NCBI GenBank assembly: GCA_002345625.1
Contig: DDWE01000118.1
Span: forward strand, 2,263 to 34,722
Length of the DNA stretch: 32,460 nucleotides
Source: Desulfuromonadaceae bacterium UBA2294
GTDB lineage: Bacteria > Desulfobacterota > Desulfuromonadia > Desulfuromonadales > UBA2294
Direction of reading: 5' to 3'
A program made the translations under genes and the position numbers. The stretch's first letter is position 1; the number at the start of each line of letters is the position of its first letter. Below, piece by piece: positions 1 to 8,602 of this stretch. Under the pieces are notes generated by a model. That model was not told the origin of the DNA and did no database searches. It worked only from the letters and a program-made list of their open reading frames with translations.

Positions 1-40
1 AGATTTTATCTGCGTTCGATAAAAATCTTTTCAGCTCGAT

Positions 41-95
41 TTTGTTTGATCCGTGGAAATCAGATTTGATCAGATTTGATCCGCGTCCAATTGCC
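41..95 (+). repeat. Dispersed intergenic repeat, copy 1
   Basis: AT-rich non-coding sequence upstream of the first kinase gene. It holds a tandem decamer CAGATTTGAT (61-80) and the phrase TGATCCGTGGAAATCAGATT (48-67), which recurs with one change at 17071-17090. The 24 bases 71-94 recur perfectly in inverted orientation at 16845-16868. Three related segments in intergenic positions 17 kb apart indicate a dispersed repeat family. No terminal gene or transposase is attached. Confidence 0.75.
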
Positions 96-163
96 CTGAC
101 GCCCTTTAGCTTTGCAACACGCATTTAACGTCAATAACCTCTGGAAGTCTTTTGGGAGAACGA

Positions 164-1939
164 ATGGCCCGCCGTAAACTGCTCTGGCAGATTTTTACTC
201 CGTTTCTCATTATTCTGCTGGCAGCCCTGCTCGCCATCAGCTGGTCGGTCTCCAAAAGCCTGCACACCTCGTTGACCCGACAAACCCTGGTTGAGCTTGA
301 AGTCCGCGCTGAACTGATCCGACCCGAGCTGATCTCTTTGCTGCAGGCCGGAAAACCGGCACGGATCAACACTCTTTGTCGCGAACTGGGGCAGCGCACC
401 GGCACCCGCTTCACCGTGATTGCCGCCGATGGTCAGGTGCTTGGCGACTCGGAATCGGATGCCGAGAGCATGGACAATCATGCCGGTCGGCCGGAGATGG
501 TCACCGCTCTTGCTGGCAGCACCGGCACCGCAACCCGCTACAGCACAACCCTGCAGCAGACCATGCTTTATGTTGCCCTCCCCTTGACTGCCGACGGCCA
601 GGTGCATGGCAGCGTTCGGGCCTCCTTTTCAGCCGCCGCTCTTGAAGCCACCATCAGCGCCGCCAACCGCCCGCTGCTCGGCGGCGGCATCGCCGTTGCC
701 CTCTGCGCCGGACTGGTTGCCTGGCTGGTCTCACGCCGCATCAGTCAACCCCTTGGCCTGTTGCAACAGGGCGCACAGCGCTTTGCGGCCGGCAATCTCA
801 CCCCGCCCCTGACTGAGAATGGCTCGGCTGAAATCCAGGACCTTGCCGCAGCGATGAACGGCATGGCGGCACAGCTCGATGAGCGCCTGCGCACCGTACT
901 GCGCCAGCGTAACGAACAGAATGCCATTTTCGCCAGCATGGTCGAGGGGGTGATCGCCTTCGATACCGAAGAGAAGGTTCTGCGTCTGAACCGCGCCGCC
1001 GCCCTGCTTTTGGAGATCGAGTTCAAGACCGCACCGGGTCGGGCCCTGTCGGAAGTCACCCGCAAGACCGATGTACAGAAGTTCGTCCGCCGGGCATTGG
1101 CGGACAATGAGTCGGTGGAAGCGGAATTGACCCTGCTCCGGCAGGGGCAGGAGTTTTTTCTGCAGGTCCACGGGTCACCATTGCGTGATGCCAGCGGCAC
1201 GGTCATCGGCGCTCTGATTGTGCTGCACGATGTCACCCGCCTGCGCCGACTGGAGACCTTGCGTCGCGACTTTGTCGCCAATGTGTCGCATGAGTTGAAA
1301 ACACCGATCACCGCCATCAAGGGGGCGATCGAGACCCTGCGCGAGGGGGCGCTGCAAGAACCGGAGCATGCCGGGCGTTTTTTCGACATCGCTGTGCGCC
1401 AGGCTGACCGGCTCAACACCATCGTCGAAGACCTGTTGTCCCTGTCACGTCTGGAACGGGGGGCAGAAGCTGAAGAGATCAGACTGGAGCGGCAAAAGCT
1501 GCTGCCGGTATTAGAACATGCCGTACAGGATTGCGCGGCCACAGCCGCCGGTCAGGAGGTGGCTCTCAACATCGCCTGTTCACCGCAACTCGCCGGGCGG
1601 CTCAACAGCGCCCTGCTTGAGCAGGCCATAAGCAATCTGCTCGATAACGCCATCAAATACAGTCCGGCGCGCAGTGTGGTCAGCATCGAGGCCTGGCAGG
1701 AGGAGGACCAGGTGCGGATCAAGGTGCAGGACCGTGGCTGCGGCATCCCGGCTGAGCACCTGCCGCGTCTGTTCGAACGCTTCTACCGGGTCGATGCGGC
1801 CCGTAGCCGCAGCCTCGGTGGCACCGGTCTTGGCCTGTCGATTGTCAAGCATATCGTTCAGGCGCATGGCGGCACGGTTAATGCCTACAGCACACCAGGC
1901 CAGGGGAGCTCTTTTATCATAAATTTGCCAGCCATCTAG
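164..1939 (+). CDS. phoR: PhoR-type membrane sensor histidine kinase
   Basis: Inner-membrane sensor kinase of 591 aa, probably the phosphate-regulon kinase PhoR that phosphorylates a PhoB-like regulator; any phoB would lie before the window. Order of parts: membrane segment about residues 10-30, a periplasmic domain of about 140 aa, a second membrane segment near 174-190, a HAMP linker, a PAS domain about 250-350, the HisKA H-box with H376 in VSHELKTP, then the ATPase domain with the N-box around LLDNAIKYSP, the G1 motif DRGCGIP and the G2 motif GGTGLGLSIV. ATG at 164 is chosen over an upstream in-frame TTG at 152 because GGGAG lies 5 bases ahead of it. The PhoR name rests on domain order and overall resemblance; another PAS-containing kinase of this class is possible. 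Confidence 0.8.
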   Translation: MARRKLLWQIFTPFLIILLAALLAISWSVSKSLHTSLTRQTLVELEVRAELIRPELISLLQAGKPARINTLCRELGQRTGTRFTVIAADGQVLGDSESDAESMDNHAGRPEMVTALAGSTGTATRYSTTLQQTMLYVALPLTADGQVHGSVRASFSAAALEATISAANRPLLGGGIAVALCAGLVAWLVSRRISQPLGLLQQGAQRFAAGNLTPPLTENGSAEIQDLAAAMNGMAAQLDERLRTVLRQRNEQNAIFASMVEGVIAFDTEEKVLRLNRAAALLLEIEFKTAPGRALSEVTRKTDVQKFVRRALADNESVEAELTLLRQGQEFFLQVHGSPLRDASGTVIGALIVLHDVTRLRRLETLRRDFVANVSHELKTPITAIKGAIETLREGALQEPEHAGRFFDIAVRQADRLNTIVEDLLSLSRLERGAEAEEIRLERQKLLPVLEHAVQDCAATAAGQEVALNIACSPQLAGRLNSALLEQAISNLLDNAIKYSPARSVVSIEAWQEEDQVRIKVQDRGCGIPAEHLPRLFERFYRVDAARSRSLGGTGLGLSIVKHIVQAHGGTVNAYSTPGQGSSFIINLPAI

Positions 1940-1971
1940 AGAGGCCGGCACTCACCCACATCAACCACGGC

Positions 1972-2562
1972 CTACTTCCCTTGGTGATCGTCCAACCCTT
2001 TGGATGCATAGCCACTACCAATAGCGGAGAACGGCAGGTCCAGTTCAAGCTCCGGCACTTTTTTGCCGATCCAGGCAATAAAGGTGTTGCTGTTCGGCCC
2101 CGGGAAAGCCTTGTAGGTCTCCGGCCAGGGGTAGTCTCTCGCCGCCTGGTCGACGGCAACGATTAGCTGGTCGACCCCGTCGCCATGCAACGTCTTGAGC
2201 AGTCGGGGCCGTTCACCAAACCAGTAACGATCAGGGACGTCCTGCTCAATCCGCACCACCGGCAGGCCGCGCGACTGCCGCCAGCCGATGACCTCATAGA
2301 CGGTATAGGCAGAGGCATCGGTCGGCTTGGTCGCGATCCAGGTATGGATGGCAAACCAGCCACGCCAGCCCCAGGTATCGGCGCCATAAACCTGCAGAAC
2401 CGCCTCCCGGCTCGTCGCCGGGTTAACAGCAATCCCGGCCGATTCACGGCTGGCGGTCCGCCAATCCTGAGAACTACAGGCAAAAAGGATCAGGCAGGCG
2501 AAAAAAACGGTTGTGATTCGACCAAAATGACCACGTAGTGATAAGAGCATAAAAGGTTTCAT
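1972..2562 (-). CDS. DUF3750-family lipoprotein
   Basis: Protein of 196 aa resembling the DUF3750 family, whose function is unknown. The N-terminus has positively charged residues, a hydrophobic stretch (TTVFFACLILF) and a lipobox ending at the Cys in LFACSS, so it is predicted to be a lipid-anchored envelope protein. The core YGADTWGWRGWFAIHTWIA and YTVYEVIGWR blocks are what identify the family; the many Trp, His and Arg residues there look like a conserved pocket. The gene converges on the phoR-like gene with about 30 bases between the stops. No operon partner is evident. Family assignment is recognition of the conserved core; no function is claimed. Confidence 0.75.
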   Translation of the reverse strand: MKPFMLLSLRGHFGRITTVFFACLILFACSSQDWRTASRESAGIAVNPATSREAVLQVYGADTWGWRGWFAIHTWIATKPTDASAYTVYEVIGWRQSRGLPVVRIEQDVPDRYWFGERPRLLKTLHGDGVDQLIVAVDQAARDYPWPETYKAFPGPNSNTFIAWIGKKVPELELDLPFSAIGSGYASKGLDDHQGK

Positions 2563-2642
2563 TCAAACTCCACGCTTTCCAGGTGAAAATCAATTTTAGC
2601 AGAGCCGCACGGTGATGCGGCGCACAGACGACCTCTGCCTTA

Positions 2643-3584
2643 CTAAAAAATCATCAGATGCATCAGGGCACGTACGCCAATCCCGACCACCGCCCCCGCC
2701 ACCGCCGGGCGCACCACCGAAGCACAGCGGCTGCCGGCCGAGATCAGTACGGCGACACCGACCAGGTCGCAGGGATTGATGAGCAGTCCGGCCATACGAT
2801 TCATCTGCAGAACCGTGACTGAGCCTTCCTGCAGCAGGTTGAGCATCACTCCCATCATCGCCGTACCGCCGGCCATGTACTTGGTGACGATCGGCAGGAC
2901 CGCTGCTGAGGGAAATCCGATGAGGGTAAAGGCCGGAGCGAGGGTTCCTTCCACCGTCGCGATGACACCGGTCGCCTTGAAGATGTTGACCAGAAAGATC
3001 GCCAGCACCAGGATCGGAATGGCACCGAGAATGATCTGGATCGCCTCCTGGCCGCCGACAATCATCAGACTGAAGGTGGTGGTTTTGCGCGCTCTGGCGG
3101 CGGCCGGCAAGTCGCCACTGCCGCCCTCTCCGGCGTCATCGGCGATTGCGCGCGTAAACAGATAATAGGTGACCGCGGCGGCAGCCAGCCCTCCGATCAG
3201 CGAAGTAAGCATGATCACGCCGAGGTTGAGACCGACAGCGACCAGCGGGAAGACGACGTTGGCCTGTGACATGGTAAAGATCATGGCCAGCGTCGCGGCG
3301 ATCTGCCTTCGGGCGGTCTGGTCCTTCTCCATGATGGTCAGTGTCGCCAGCGGGGCGGCAAAACTGACCAGCAACAGTTGCAGCACGGCGAAGACACCGG
3401 TGCCGGGGATACCGAACGGCTTCAGCAATGGCCGCAACAGGCGAGCGACCAGGGCGAGCAGGCCGCGCGCCTCGATCACCTTCATCAGCGCCATCATCAC
3501 CACCAGCACCGGCAGCAGGATATACAGCGCCAGGTCGATGGCCGACTTCCCCGAAGTCAGAATGAGTTGGATGATCGTTTCCAC
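2643..3584 (-). CDS. Gate-domain (nucleoside recognition) membrane protein
   Basis: Polytopic inner-membrane protein of 313 aa with about eight hydrophobic segments. It resembles the nucleoside-recognition (Gate) family, seen also in SpmA/SpmB and nucleoside transporters. Two similar halves each carry a membrane block with polar breaks: LASTSFAAPL-like residues around 75-85 and MTKYMAGGTAMMGVM-like residues near 235-250. A loop at about 155-170 is rich in Gly, Asp and Ala. The substrate is unknown; members have been linked to transport of small solutes. The gene stands alone, 80 bases before the lipoprotein gene in the same direction, so co-transcription is possible. A short GC stem at about 2597-2620 lies between them but lacks a clear T-run. 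Confidence 0.7.
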   Translation of the reverse strand: METIIQLILTSGKSAIDLALYILLPVLVVMMALMKVIEARGLLALVARLLRPLLKPFGIPGTGVFAVLQLLLVSFAAPLATLTIMEKDQTARRQIAATLAMIFTMSQANVVFPLVAVGLNLGVIMLTSLIGGLAAAAVTYYLFTRAIADDAGEGGSGDLPAAARARKTTTFSLMIVGGQEAIQIILGAIPILVLAIFLVNIFKATGVIATVEGTLAPAFTLIGFPSAAVLPIVTKYMAGGTAMMGVMLNLLQEGSVTVLQMNRMAGLLINPCDLVGVAVLISAGSRCASVVRPAVAGAVVGIGVRALMHLMIF

Positions 3585-3998
3585 AAAGAGGGCCCTCTTT
3601 AGATGGGTTCAAGCGCAAGACCGGAGACGACGCCCGGCAACAATTCGAAAAATCTACCACCGCCTAGGTCCGTTAGACAACAGCCGCTTGCTGCAGTGGC
3701 CTCGAATTCATCAACGGCCATTTAAACGGGGCACATTGCAAAAGACACCACAGACCCGAACAGTGGATACAAAGTCGGGCAGAACCTAGATCTGTCCGAT
3801 ACGTTCAGGCATACCTTGTGCATTTTCTGTAGCAAACTGTTTCTTCCGGAGCAAGGCAACTGCCGAAAACCGGCTATGAAACGGCCCGTCTGACGAATTT
3901 GGGAGGGGGCTCAATATTGGCCATTGACACAGGTTGGCACACTTTACGGTTTACACCTGTGTGCCCCGCTCACCCGAAACGGACAGTCGAACGATTCT
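3585..3998. other. Intergenic region, no gene found
   Basis: This 414-base gap lies between two divergently oriented genes and should hold both promoters. A TTGACA at 3924-3929 is present but has no convincing -10 partner at 16-18 bases. A TGGCAC at 3935-3940 lacks the GC needed for a sigma54 site. Short open frames here have no family resemblance. I see no RNA gene or repeat. Confidence 0.5.
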
Positions 3999-6734
3999 AT
4001 GCCTATGCGAAGCATCCTGGTTCTTTTACTCTTTTGGGCCTGCAGCTGTTTTTACCTCCCAACCTGCGCACTTGCTGCCCATGGTACACAACCGATCGTT
4101 TCTGCGAGTGAAATTGATTACCCGCCCTTTTCCGTCCTCAATAACGAGCAGCAGGCCGACGGTTTTTCGGTGGCCTTGCTGCGTGCAGCCCTTAAGGAGA
4201 TGGGGCGTGACGTCATCTTTACGATCGGCCCCTGGGCCGAGGTCAAACAATCGCTGGTCGACGGGAAAACACAGGTTTTGCCGCTGGTCGGCAGAACCCC
4301 TGAGCGCGAAGCACTCTTCGACTTCACCTTCCCTTACCTCACCATGCACGGCACCCTGGTCGTCCGCGCCGATGATGAAAAGATAAACTCGCTTGCCGAT
4401 CTTAAAGGCAAGAAGGTCGCCGTGATGCAGGGCGATAACGCCGAGGAGTTTGCCCGCCGCAGCCATCTCGACGCCAGCATCATCCCGACGCCAACCTTTG
4501 TCGATGCGCTGCAAGGGCTGGCCGATGGCAGTTATGATGCAGTCATTATTCAGAAACTGCTTTTTTCGCAGCTATCCAAAAATCACCGATTCGACACCCT
4601 GAAGACAATAGGTGGGCCGCTTTCAGATTTCAAGCAGGTGTTTTGCTTTGCAGTGCGCAAGGACGACCATGCTCTGCTGCAGCTGCTCAATGAGGGACTG
4701 TCGATCGTTCTGGCTAACGGCACCTTCGATCATCTCTACAAAACATGGATTACCCCTCTTGAAAAGTCGAGTGGCGAGAAAAGTCGTATCGTTGTTGGCG
4801 GCGACAGCAACTTCCCCCCCTATGAATATCTGGACGAAAATGGCCAACCCGCTGGCTACAATGTCGAGCTGACCAAGGCGATAGCCCGACAGATGGGCCT
4901 CCTGGTTGAGATCCGGCTTAAGCCGTGGCAGCAGATCCGGCAGGAAGCGGCAAACGGGAGTATCGACATTATTCAAGGTATGTATTACTCCGTCGATCGA
5001 GATAGCCAATTCGATTTTTCACCAGCCCATACGAATGTCAGCTACGTAGCCGTCGCCAGAAAAGGGGCCCTGTTGCCGAAAACGCTCGTCGACCTTGACG
5101 GAAAATCGGTGGCGGTCATGGCCGGTGATATCGCGCATGACCTGATAGCCGCACGCGGCAAGACCCGGCAGCTGGTCACCGCACAATCACAAGAAGAGGC
5201 TCTGGAACAAGTGGCATCAGGTCAGTGCGAGTATGCTCTGGTCGCGCGCATTCCAGCCCTGTACTCGATACGCAAACATGGATGGGACGATCTGATCGCC
5301 GGGGATACGACACTGCTTGCACCTGAGTACTGCTATGCAACCCGACACGGCAGCGGGCAACTGCTTGCCCTGTTTTCTGAAGGTTTGAGCAGTCTACAAG
5401 GCTCCGGCGAATACCATAAGATCTACGACCACACCCTCGGCAACTACGAACGCTCCAACCGGACCATGCTCAAGTACCTCCGTATGGTCAGTGCCATTCT
5501 GCTGGTCCTTTTTATCGGGGCACTGCTCTGGACACGCTCTCTCCGCCAGCAAGTCCGGATTCGAACCGCCAATCTTGAGAAGGAGATCGCAGAACGCAAA
5601 AAGCTAATGTCCCAGATCATGAAACGTGAGCAGACCATCAACCTGCTCCTTAATTCAACGGCAGAAGGGATTTACGGAGTCGACGCCGACGGGTTTTGCA
5701 TCTTTTTCAACAAGGCGGCCCAGAACCTGCTCGGGTATGACGAACGCCGGATGATCGGTCGTCCACTTCATACAATTCTTGCCCATACAGATGCCACCGG
5801 AGCCGGTCTGGACGAAACCAGCTGTCTCGTCAAGCAGGTCCTTGCCAGCAGGCAGCCTAGCCACAATCCTGACGCCATTTTCTGGAAACAGGATGGAGAC
5901 TGGATCAACGTCGAGTACTTTGTTCACCCGGTCCTGAATGAGGGAGTCATCGAAGGAGCCGTTGTCACCTTTTCCGATATCTCGGAAAAGAAAAAGATTG
6001 AGGAACAGCGCATCCGCTCGGCCCAGATGTCCTCTCTGGGTGAACTGGCTGCCGGCATCGCCCACGAAATCAACAACCCCGTCGGCGGCGTGATCAACTA
6101 CGCACAGATTCTACTGAACAAACATGAAAAAACTGACATGGAGAAGACCCTGCTCAGCAACATCATCAAGGAAGGGAACCGGATTGCCGCCATCGTCAAC
6201 AATCTGCTCAATTTTGTCCACAAGGATCGCAACGCCTTCAAGGCCGTCAATCTGGACGAAATCATCCACGAGCCAATGACGCTAGTCCAGCAACAACTGA
6301 CGAATGACGGAATCTTCGTCGATATTGAAACGGGTAAAGACCTGCCGCAAATCTTTGGCAACGCACAAAAACTGGAGCAGGTGCTGCTCAACCTGATCAG
6401 CAACGCCAGGCATACCCTGAACGCGAAGTATCCAGGCACCGACCCGAACAAAATCTTGCGAATCTCGGCAGAAGCCACAGGCGGCAAAGAAGACCAGAGT
6501 GTTCTGTTGATTGTATGGGATCAGGGACAAGGCATTTCACCCCAAAATCTCCATCGAATCTTCAACCGGTTCTACACGACAAAACCGGCCGGGGTCGGCA
6601 CCGGACTGGGTCTGAGCATTGTCCACGACATTATCGAGGAGCACGGCGCCCGCATCGAGATCGACAGCGAGGAAGGGTTTTACACCAAGGTCAGCATAGA
6701 GTTCCCCGTCTACCGGGAGACAAGGCCCGTCTGA
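3999..6734 (+). CDS. Sensor histidine kinase with two periplasmic solute-binding domains
   Basis: Large sensor kinase of 911 aa. After a signal peptide (SILVLLLFWACSCF) come two tandem family-3 solute-binding domains, about residues 33-255 (starts ASEIDYPPFSV) and 263-485 (starts GGDSNFPPYEY). A membrane segment near 490-510, a coiled linker, a PAS domain about 545-660, and HisKA with H689 in GIAHEINNP follow. The ATPase domain has N-box LLNLISNARHTL, G1 DQGQGIS and G2 GVGTGLGLSIV. The family-3 domains usually bind amino acids or similar small polar ligands, so this is likely a ligand-gated kinase; the layout recalls EvgS but without receiver or Hpt domains. No response regulator is adjacent, so it is an orphan. 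ATG at 3999 precedes the signal peptide; an upstream TTG at 3924 would add a non-signal-like N-terminus. ATG at 4005 is an alternative. Confidence 0.9.
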   Translation: MPMRSILVLLLFWACSCFYLPTCALAAHGTQPIVSASEIDYPPFSVLNNEQQADGFSVALLRAALKEMGRDVIFTIGPWAEVKQSLVDGKTQVLPLVGRTPEREALFDFTFPYLTMHGTLVVRADDEKINSLADLKGKKVAVMQGDNAEEFARRSHLDASIIPTPTFVDALQGLADGSYDAVIIQKLLFSQLSKNHRFDTLKTIGGPLSDFKQVFCFAVRKDDHALLQLLNEGLSIVLANGTFDHLYKTWITPLEKSSGEKSRIVVGGDSNFPPYEYLDENGQPAGYNVELTKAIARQMGLLVEIRLKPWQQIRQEAANGSIDIIQGMYYSVDRDSQFDFSPAHTNVSYVAVARKGALLPKTLVDLDGKSVAVMAGDIAHDLIAARGKTRQLVTAQSQEEALEQVASGQCEYALVARIPALYSIRKHGWDDLIAGDTTLLAPEYCYATRHGSGQLLALFSEGLSSLQGSGEYHKIYDHTLGNYERSNRTMLKYLRMVSAILLVLFIGALLWTRSLRQQVRIRTANLEKEIAERKKLMSQIMKREQTINLLLNSTAEGIYGVDADGFCIFFNKAAQNLLGYDERRMIGRPLHTILAHTDATGAGLDETSCLVKQVLASRQPSHNPDAIFWKQDGDWINVEYFVHPVLNEGVIEGAVVTFSDISEKKKIEEQRIRSAQMSSLGELAAGIAHEINNPVGGVINYAQILLNKHEKTDMEKTLLSNIIKEGNRIAAIVNNLLNFVHKDRNAFKAVNLDEIIHEPMTLVQQQLTNDGIFVDIETGKDLPQIFGNAQKLEQVLLNLISNARHTLNAKYPGTDPNKILRISAEATGGKEDQSVLLIVWDQGQGISPQNLHRIFNRFYTTKPAGVGTGLGLSIVHDIIEEHGARIEIDSEEGFYTKVSIEFPVYRETRPV

Positions 6735-6779
6735 TCGTACATTTGATCGTCCGATCCAGATGAGCGCTTGAACCGTTCC

Positions 6780-7217
6780 TTACTTTTCAGGCACCTCCGC
6801 CCACGCTTCTGTCAACGATAGATGGCGCAGGAATTCGGCAGCATAAAGGAAGCGCTCGGCCGGCATCGGCACATTGATCTGTTCCTCTCCCCGATGCAGC
6901 GACAGCGCAAAACCGCTCTTGCCACCGTGGCTGTAGTGCTCCAGGGTCAGGCGGCTTTGCACCTCGCCGTCACTGCCGGTAAAGCTGTGATTGACACTCT
7001 CTTTCCCCACTTCAGCGTAGACCCTGCGCATCCGGCAGTAGAGATCGAAGGCCTCGGCCGGTTCGACAATAAAACGCAGACTCTGCGCACCCCCTTCCAA
7101 ACGAAAAAAACGCAGGGCGATCCGTCCCTCTAGCGGACGGCCGTCACTACGCTTCTGGTACGGGGCGATCTCCACCCCGGCCTGTCTTGCATACAAAGTG
7201 ATCTGTGGAACGCGCAT
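6780..7217 (-). CDS. Conserved hypothetical protein, 145 aa
   Basis: Not recognised as a named family. It is a soluble protein with no signal peptide or membrane segment, and a likely alpha/beta content. Arg, Glu and aromatic residues are frequent (EGRIALRFFRLEGG, SLTLEHYSHGG-like region). ATG at 7217 follows a strong GGAGGGGGAG Shine-Dalgarno sequence, and codon use matches the GC-rich neighbours, so it is very probably a real gene. It converges on the double-SBP kinase with 45 bases between stops. No function is proposed. Confidence 0.7.
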   Translation of the reverse strand: MRVPQITLYARQAGVEIAPYQKRSDGRPLEGRIALRFFRLEGGAQSLRFIVEPAEAFDLYCRMRRVYAEVGKESVNHSFTGSDGEVQSRLTLEHYSHGGKSGFALSLHRGEEQINVPMPAERFLYAAEFLRHLSLTEAWAEVPEK

Positions 7218-7543
7218 ACTCCCCCTCCTCCATCCATGGTTTATGAAAAATCGGGCCGAAGCGTTCTCTTTCCGGCCTCATGAAACAGCATCGGTTCATC
7301 CGCTCCTCGTAAGTAAAATGAGCGGTTAATGGCCACGGCAATACCCTCACGACCGAACCCAAAACCAGCAGCGGATAAACGCCATTCATCTCACGCCCGC
7401 TCACTTGCGTTCACTTACGCCGCAACGTCGTAACGAGAATTTTTAAACCATTGCTTTCGCCTGATCTTCGTTGCGTCGTTGCGTGAGACGAAGATTTTCG
7501 CTTGTCACGGTCACTGGCGCCATGAAAAGGATCAGACCACCTT
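7218..7543. other. Intergenic region with a large imperfect palindrome
   Basis: No gene is supported in this 326-base gap; open frames here overlap the next gene's 3' end in wrong frames. The notable content is the inverted repeat described at 7414-7487. The rest (7240-7400) shows nothing recognisable apart from the probable promoter area of the 145-aa gene. Confidence 0.55.
7414..7487. repeat. Imperfect inverted repeat of the ACGCAA type
   Basis: The left arm starts CTTACGCCGCAACGTCGTAA (7414-7433) and the right arm is TTCGTTGCGTCGTTGCGTGA (7467-7486). Reverse-complemented, the right arm matches the left with a two-base indel and a few changes, so the DNA or RNA can form a stem of about 20 bp with a 30-base AT-rich loop. 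The arms themselves are built from short CAACG repeats. It resembles widespread dispersed palindromes of many environmental bacteria, and lies just downstream of the Sec-containing gene, where it might also act as a weak terminator. Confidence 0.6.
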
Positions 7544-8095
7544 TTACGAAGACCGCGGATCTGAAGAATGAACCTGCGCCAGAATCGTCTCCACCGCCGG
7601 TCGATCAGCCGGCCCGTCGCCGACATGGTGCAAACGGACGATGCCATCCGGGTCGATGAGGACATCGCCGCCGCGCTGCATCACGTCCCCCTCCGATGCA
7701 TGCAGTTTCTGCCCCTTGAACAGTTCCTTGGCATAGACCCACCAGGTACTCGGCCCCCAGACATCCCAGAAGCCGGCGCTGAGCATGTCGTAGCCCTGGT
7801 AGAGGGAACGGTCGGCATCGATGAGCAGCGGCCAGTCAAGCCCGGTCTCCTCGACATAACTGCGGGCGAAGAAGTCGTTCTCGAAGGTAACGACGGCGAC
7901 CTTGACCCCGTGGCGAGCAAATTCGGTTTCGTGATCACGCAACTGCGTGATGTGCGCGCGGCAGGGGAGTCAACCGAGGTGGCGGTGGAACATCAGCAGC
8001 AGCCAGTTGCCGCGGTAGTCTTCGAGACAGCGGGTGTTGCCGGCGCTGTCCAAAAGGGTGAAGGGGACGGCCGGTTGGCCGGTGAGGTTTTTCAT
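7544..8095 (-). CDS. Prx-like thioredoxin-fold protein, probable selenoprotein (in-frame TGA at codon 42)
   Basis: Reading from ATG 8095 through an in-frame TGA (7972-7970) gives 183 aa of an AhpC/TSA (Prx-like2) thioredoxin-fold protein, a redox enzyme acting on peroxides or disulfides. Residues 1-41 form the first strand and helix (TGQPAVPFTLLD, WLLLMFHRHLG). Then comes U42-L-P-C45, exactly where the family has a CxxC active site, followed by RAHITQLRDHETEF. The Shine-Dalgarno AGGAGG (8101-8106) is 5 bases from the ATG, so translation begins here and not at the internal ATG codon after the TGA. A bacterial SECIS-like hairpin follows the TGA (see 7934-7951). The alternative is a Cys-to-stop pseudogene, but intact coding on both sides and the hairpin favour selenocysteine. 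Neither selA, selB nor selC is in the window. Confidence 0.85.
7934..7951 (-). promoter_or_regulatory. Candidate bacterial SECIS hairpin
   Basis: On the minus strand ATCACGC-AGTT-GCGTGAT forms a perfect 7-bp stem with a four-base loop. The loop begins 25 bases after the TGA codon. This agrees with the published bacterial SECIS pattern as I know it: apical loop about 16-37 bases after UGA, with a G among the first two loop bases (here AG). Confidence 0.75.
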
Positions 8096-8261
8096 ATGGG
8101 CCTCCTGATTTTCGTAACTGGTTATAACCTTGTTTATTACGTCGTCGAATCGTTACTGTTCGGGATCAGCATACGCGTCACCAATCGAAACCATCAAGGC
8201 TGAATGGCAACACTATAACAGTAGGCCAAAACCATGATTAGCGAAACACTGCGAGAGGGAA

Positions 8262-8284
8262 ATTCGGGACACAATACCCATTCT
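8262..8284 (-). repeat. REP-like half element beside the antitoxin gene
   Basis: On the minus strand the bases read AATGGGTATTGTGTCCCGAA, about 10 bases after the antitoxin stop. This resembles the conserved ends of REP sequences associated with RAYT transposases, and is a relative of the better preserved pair at 8882-8987. It places REP-type sequence on both sides of the toxin-antitoxin pair. No RAYT gene is in the window. Confidence 0.45.
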
Positions 8285-8295
8285 AATCCTCATCA

Positions 8296-8598
8296 TCACC
8301 GGGGACCCACCCCGGCATGCAACTCCAGCCCGAGCGCAGCAACCACCTTCAAAATGGTATCGAACGTGGGGACTCGCTCCCCCGAAAGCGACTTATACAG
8401 GCTCTCCCGGGAGAGTCCGGTGTCGCGCGCGACTTGCGCCATCCCCTTAGCGCGAGCGATATCGCCAAGCGCCTTGGCGATAAAGGCTGCGTCACCATCG
8501 GCCTCTTCAAGACACGCTTCGAGATATGCCGCCATCTCTTCGGGCGTCCGGAGATGTTCGGCGACATCGTAACGACTTGTAATCGTCTTTTTCATCAT
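8296..8598 (-). CDS. Antitoxin, HigA-like addiction module antidote with HTH
   Basis: Antitoxin of 99-100 aa of the 'putative addiction module antidote' family (COG3636 type). It should bind its toxin and the operon promoter. The N-terminal part (SRYDVAEHLRTPEEMAAYLEACLEE) is typical of the family, and a helix-turn-helix lies at about 53-92 (MAQVARDTGLSRESLYKSLS, then the TFDTILKVVAALG helix). The gene follows the toxin gene by 4 bases, the usual order for this family. Two ATG codons (8598 and 8595) are possible starts. It looks complete. Confidence 0.88.
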   Translation of the reverse strand: MMKKTITSRYDVAEHLRTPEEMAAYLEACLEEADGDAAFIAKALGDIARAKGMAQVARDTGLSRESLYKSLSGERVPTFDTILKVVAALGLELHAGVGPR

Positions 8599-8602
8599 TC
8601 AC

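Noticed and set aside
2595..2622. Terminator after the Gate-domain gene
   Set aside because: The stem is only about 6 bp and is not followed by a real T-run.
3924..3960. Sigma70 or sigma54 promoter ahead of the double-SBP kinase
   Set aside because: TTGACA has no -10 at proper spacing, and TGGCAC lacks the -12 GC.
7568..8203. 211-codon plus-strand frame opposite the Prx-like gene
   Set aside because: It is antisense to a recognisable protein and has no family resemblance of its own.
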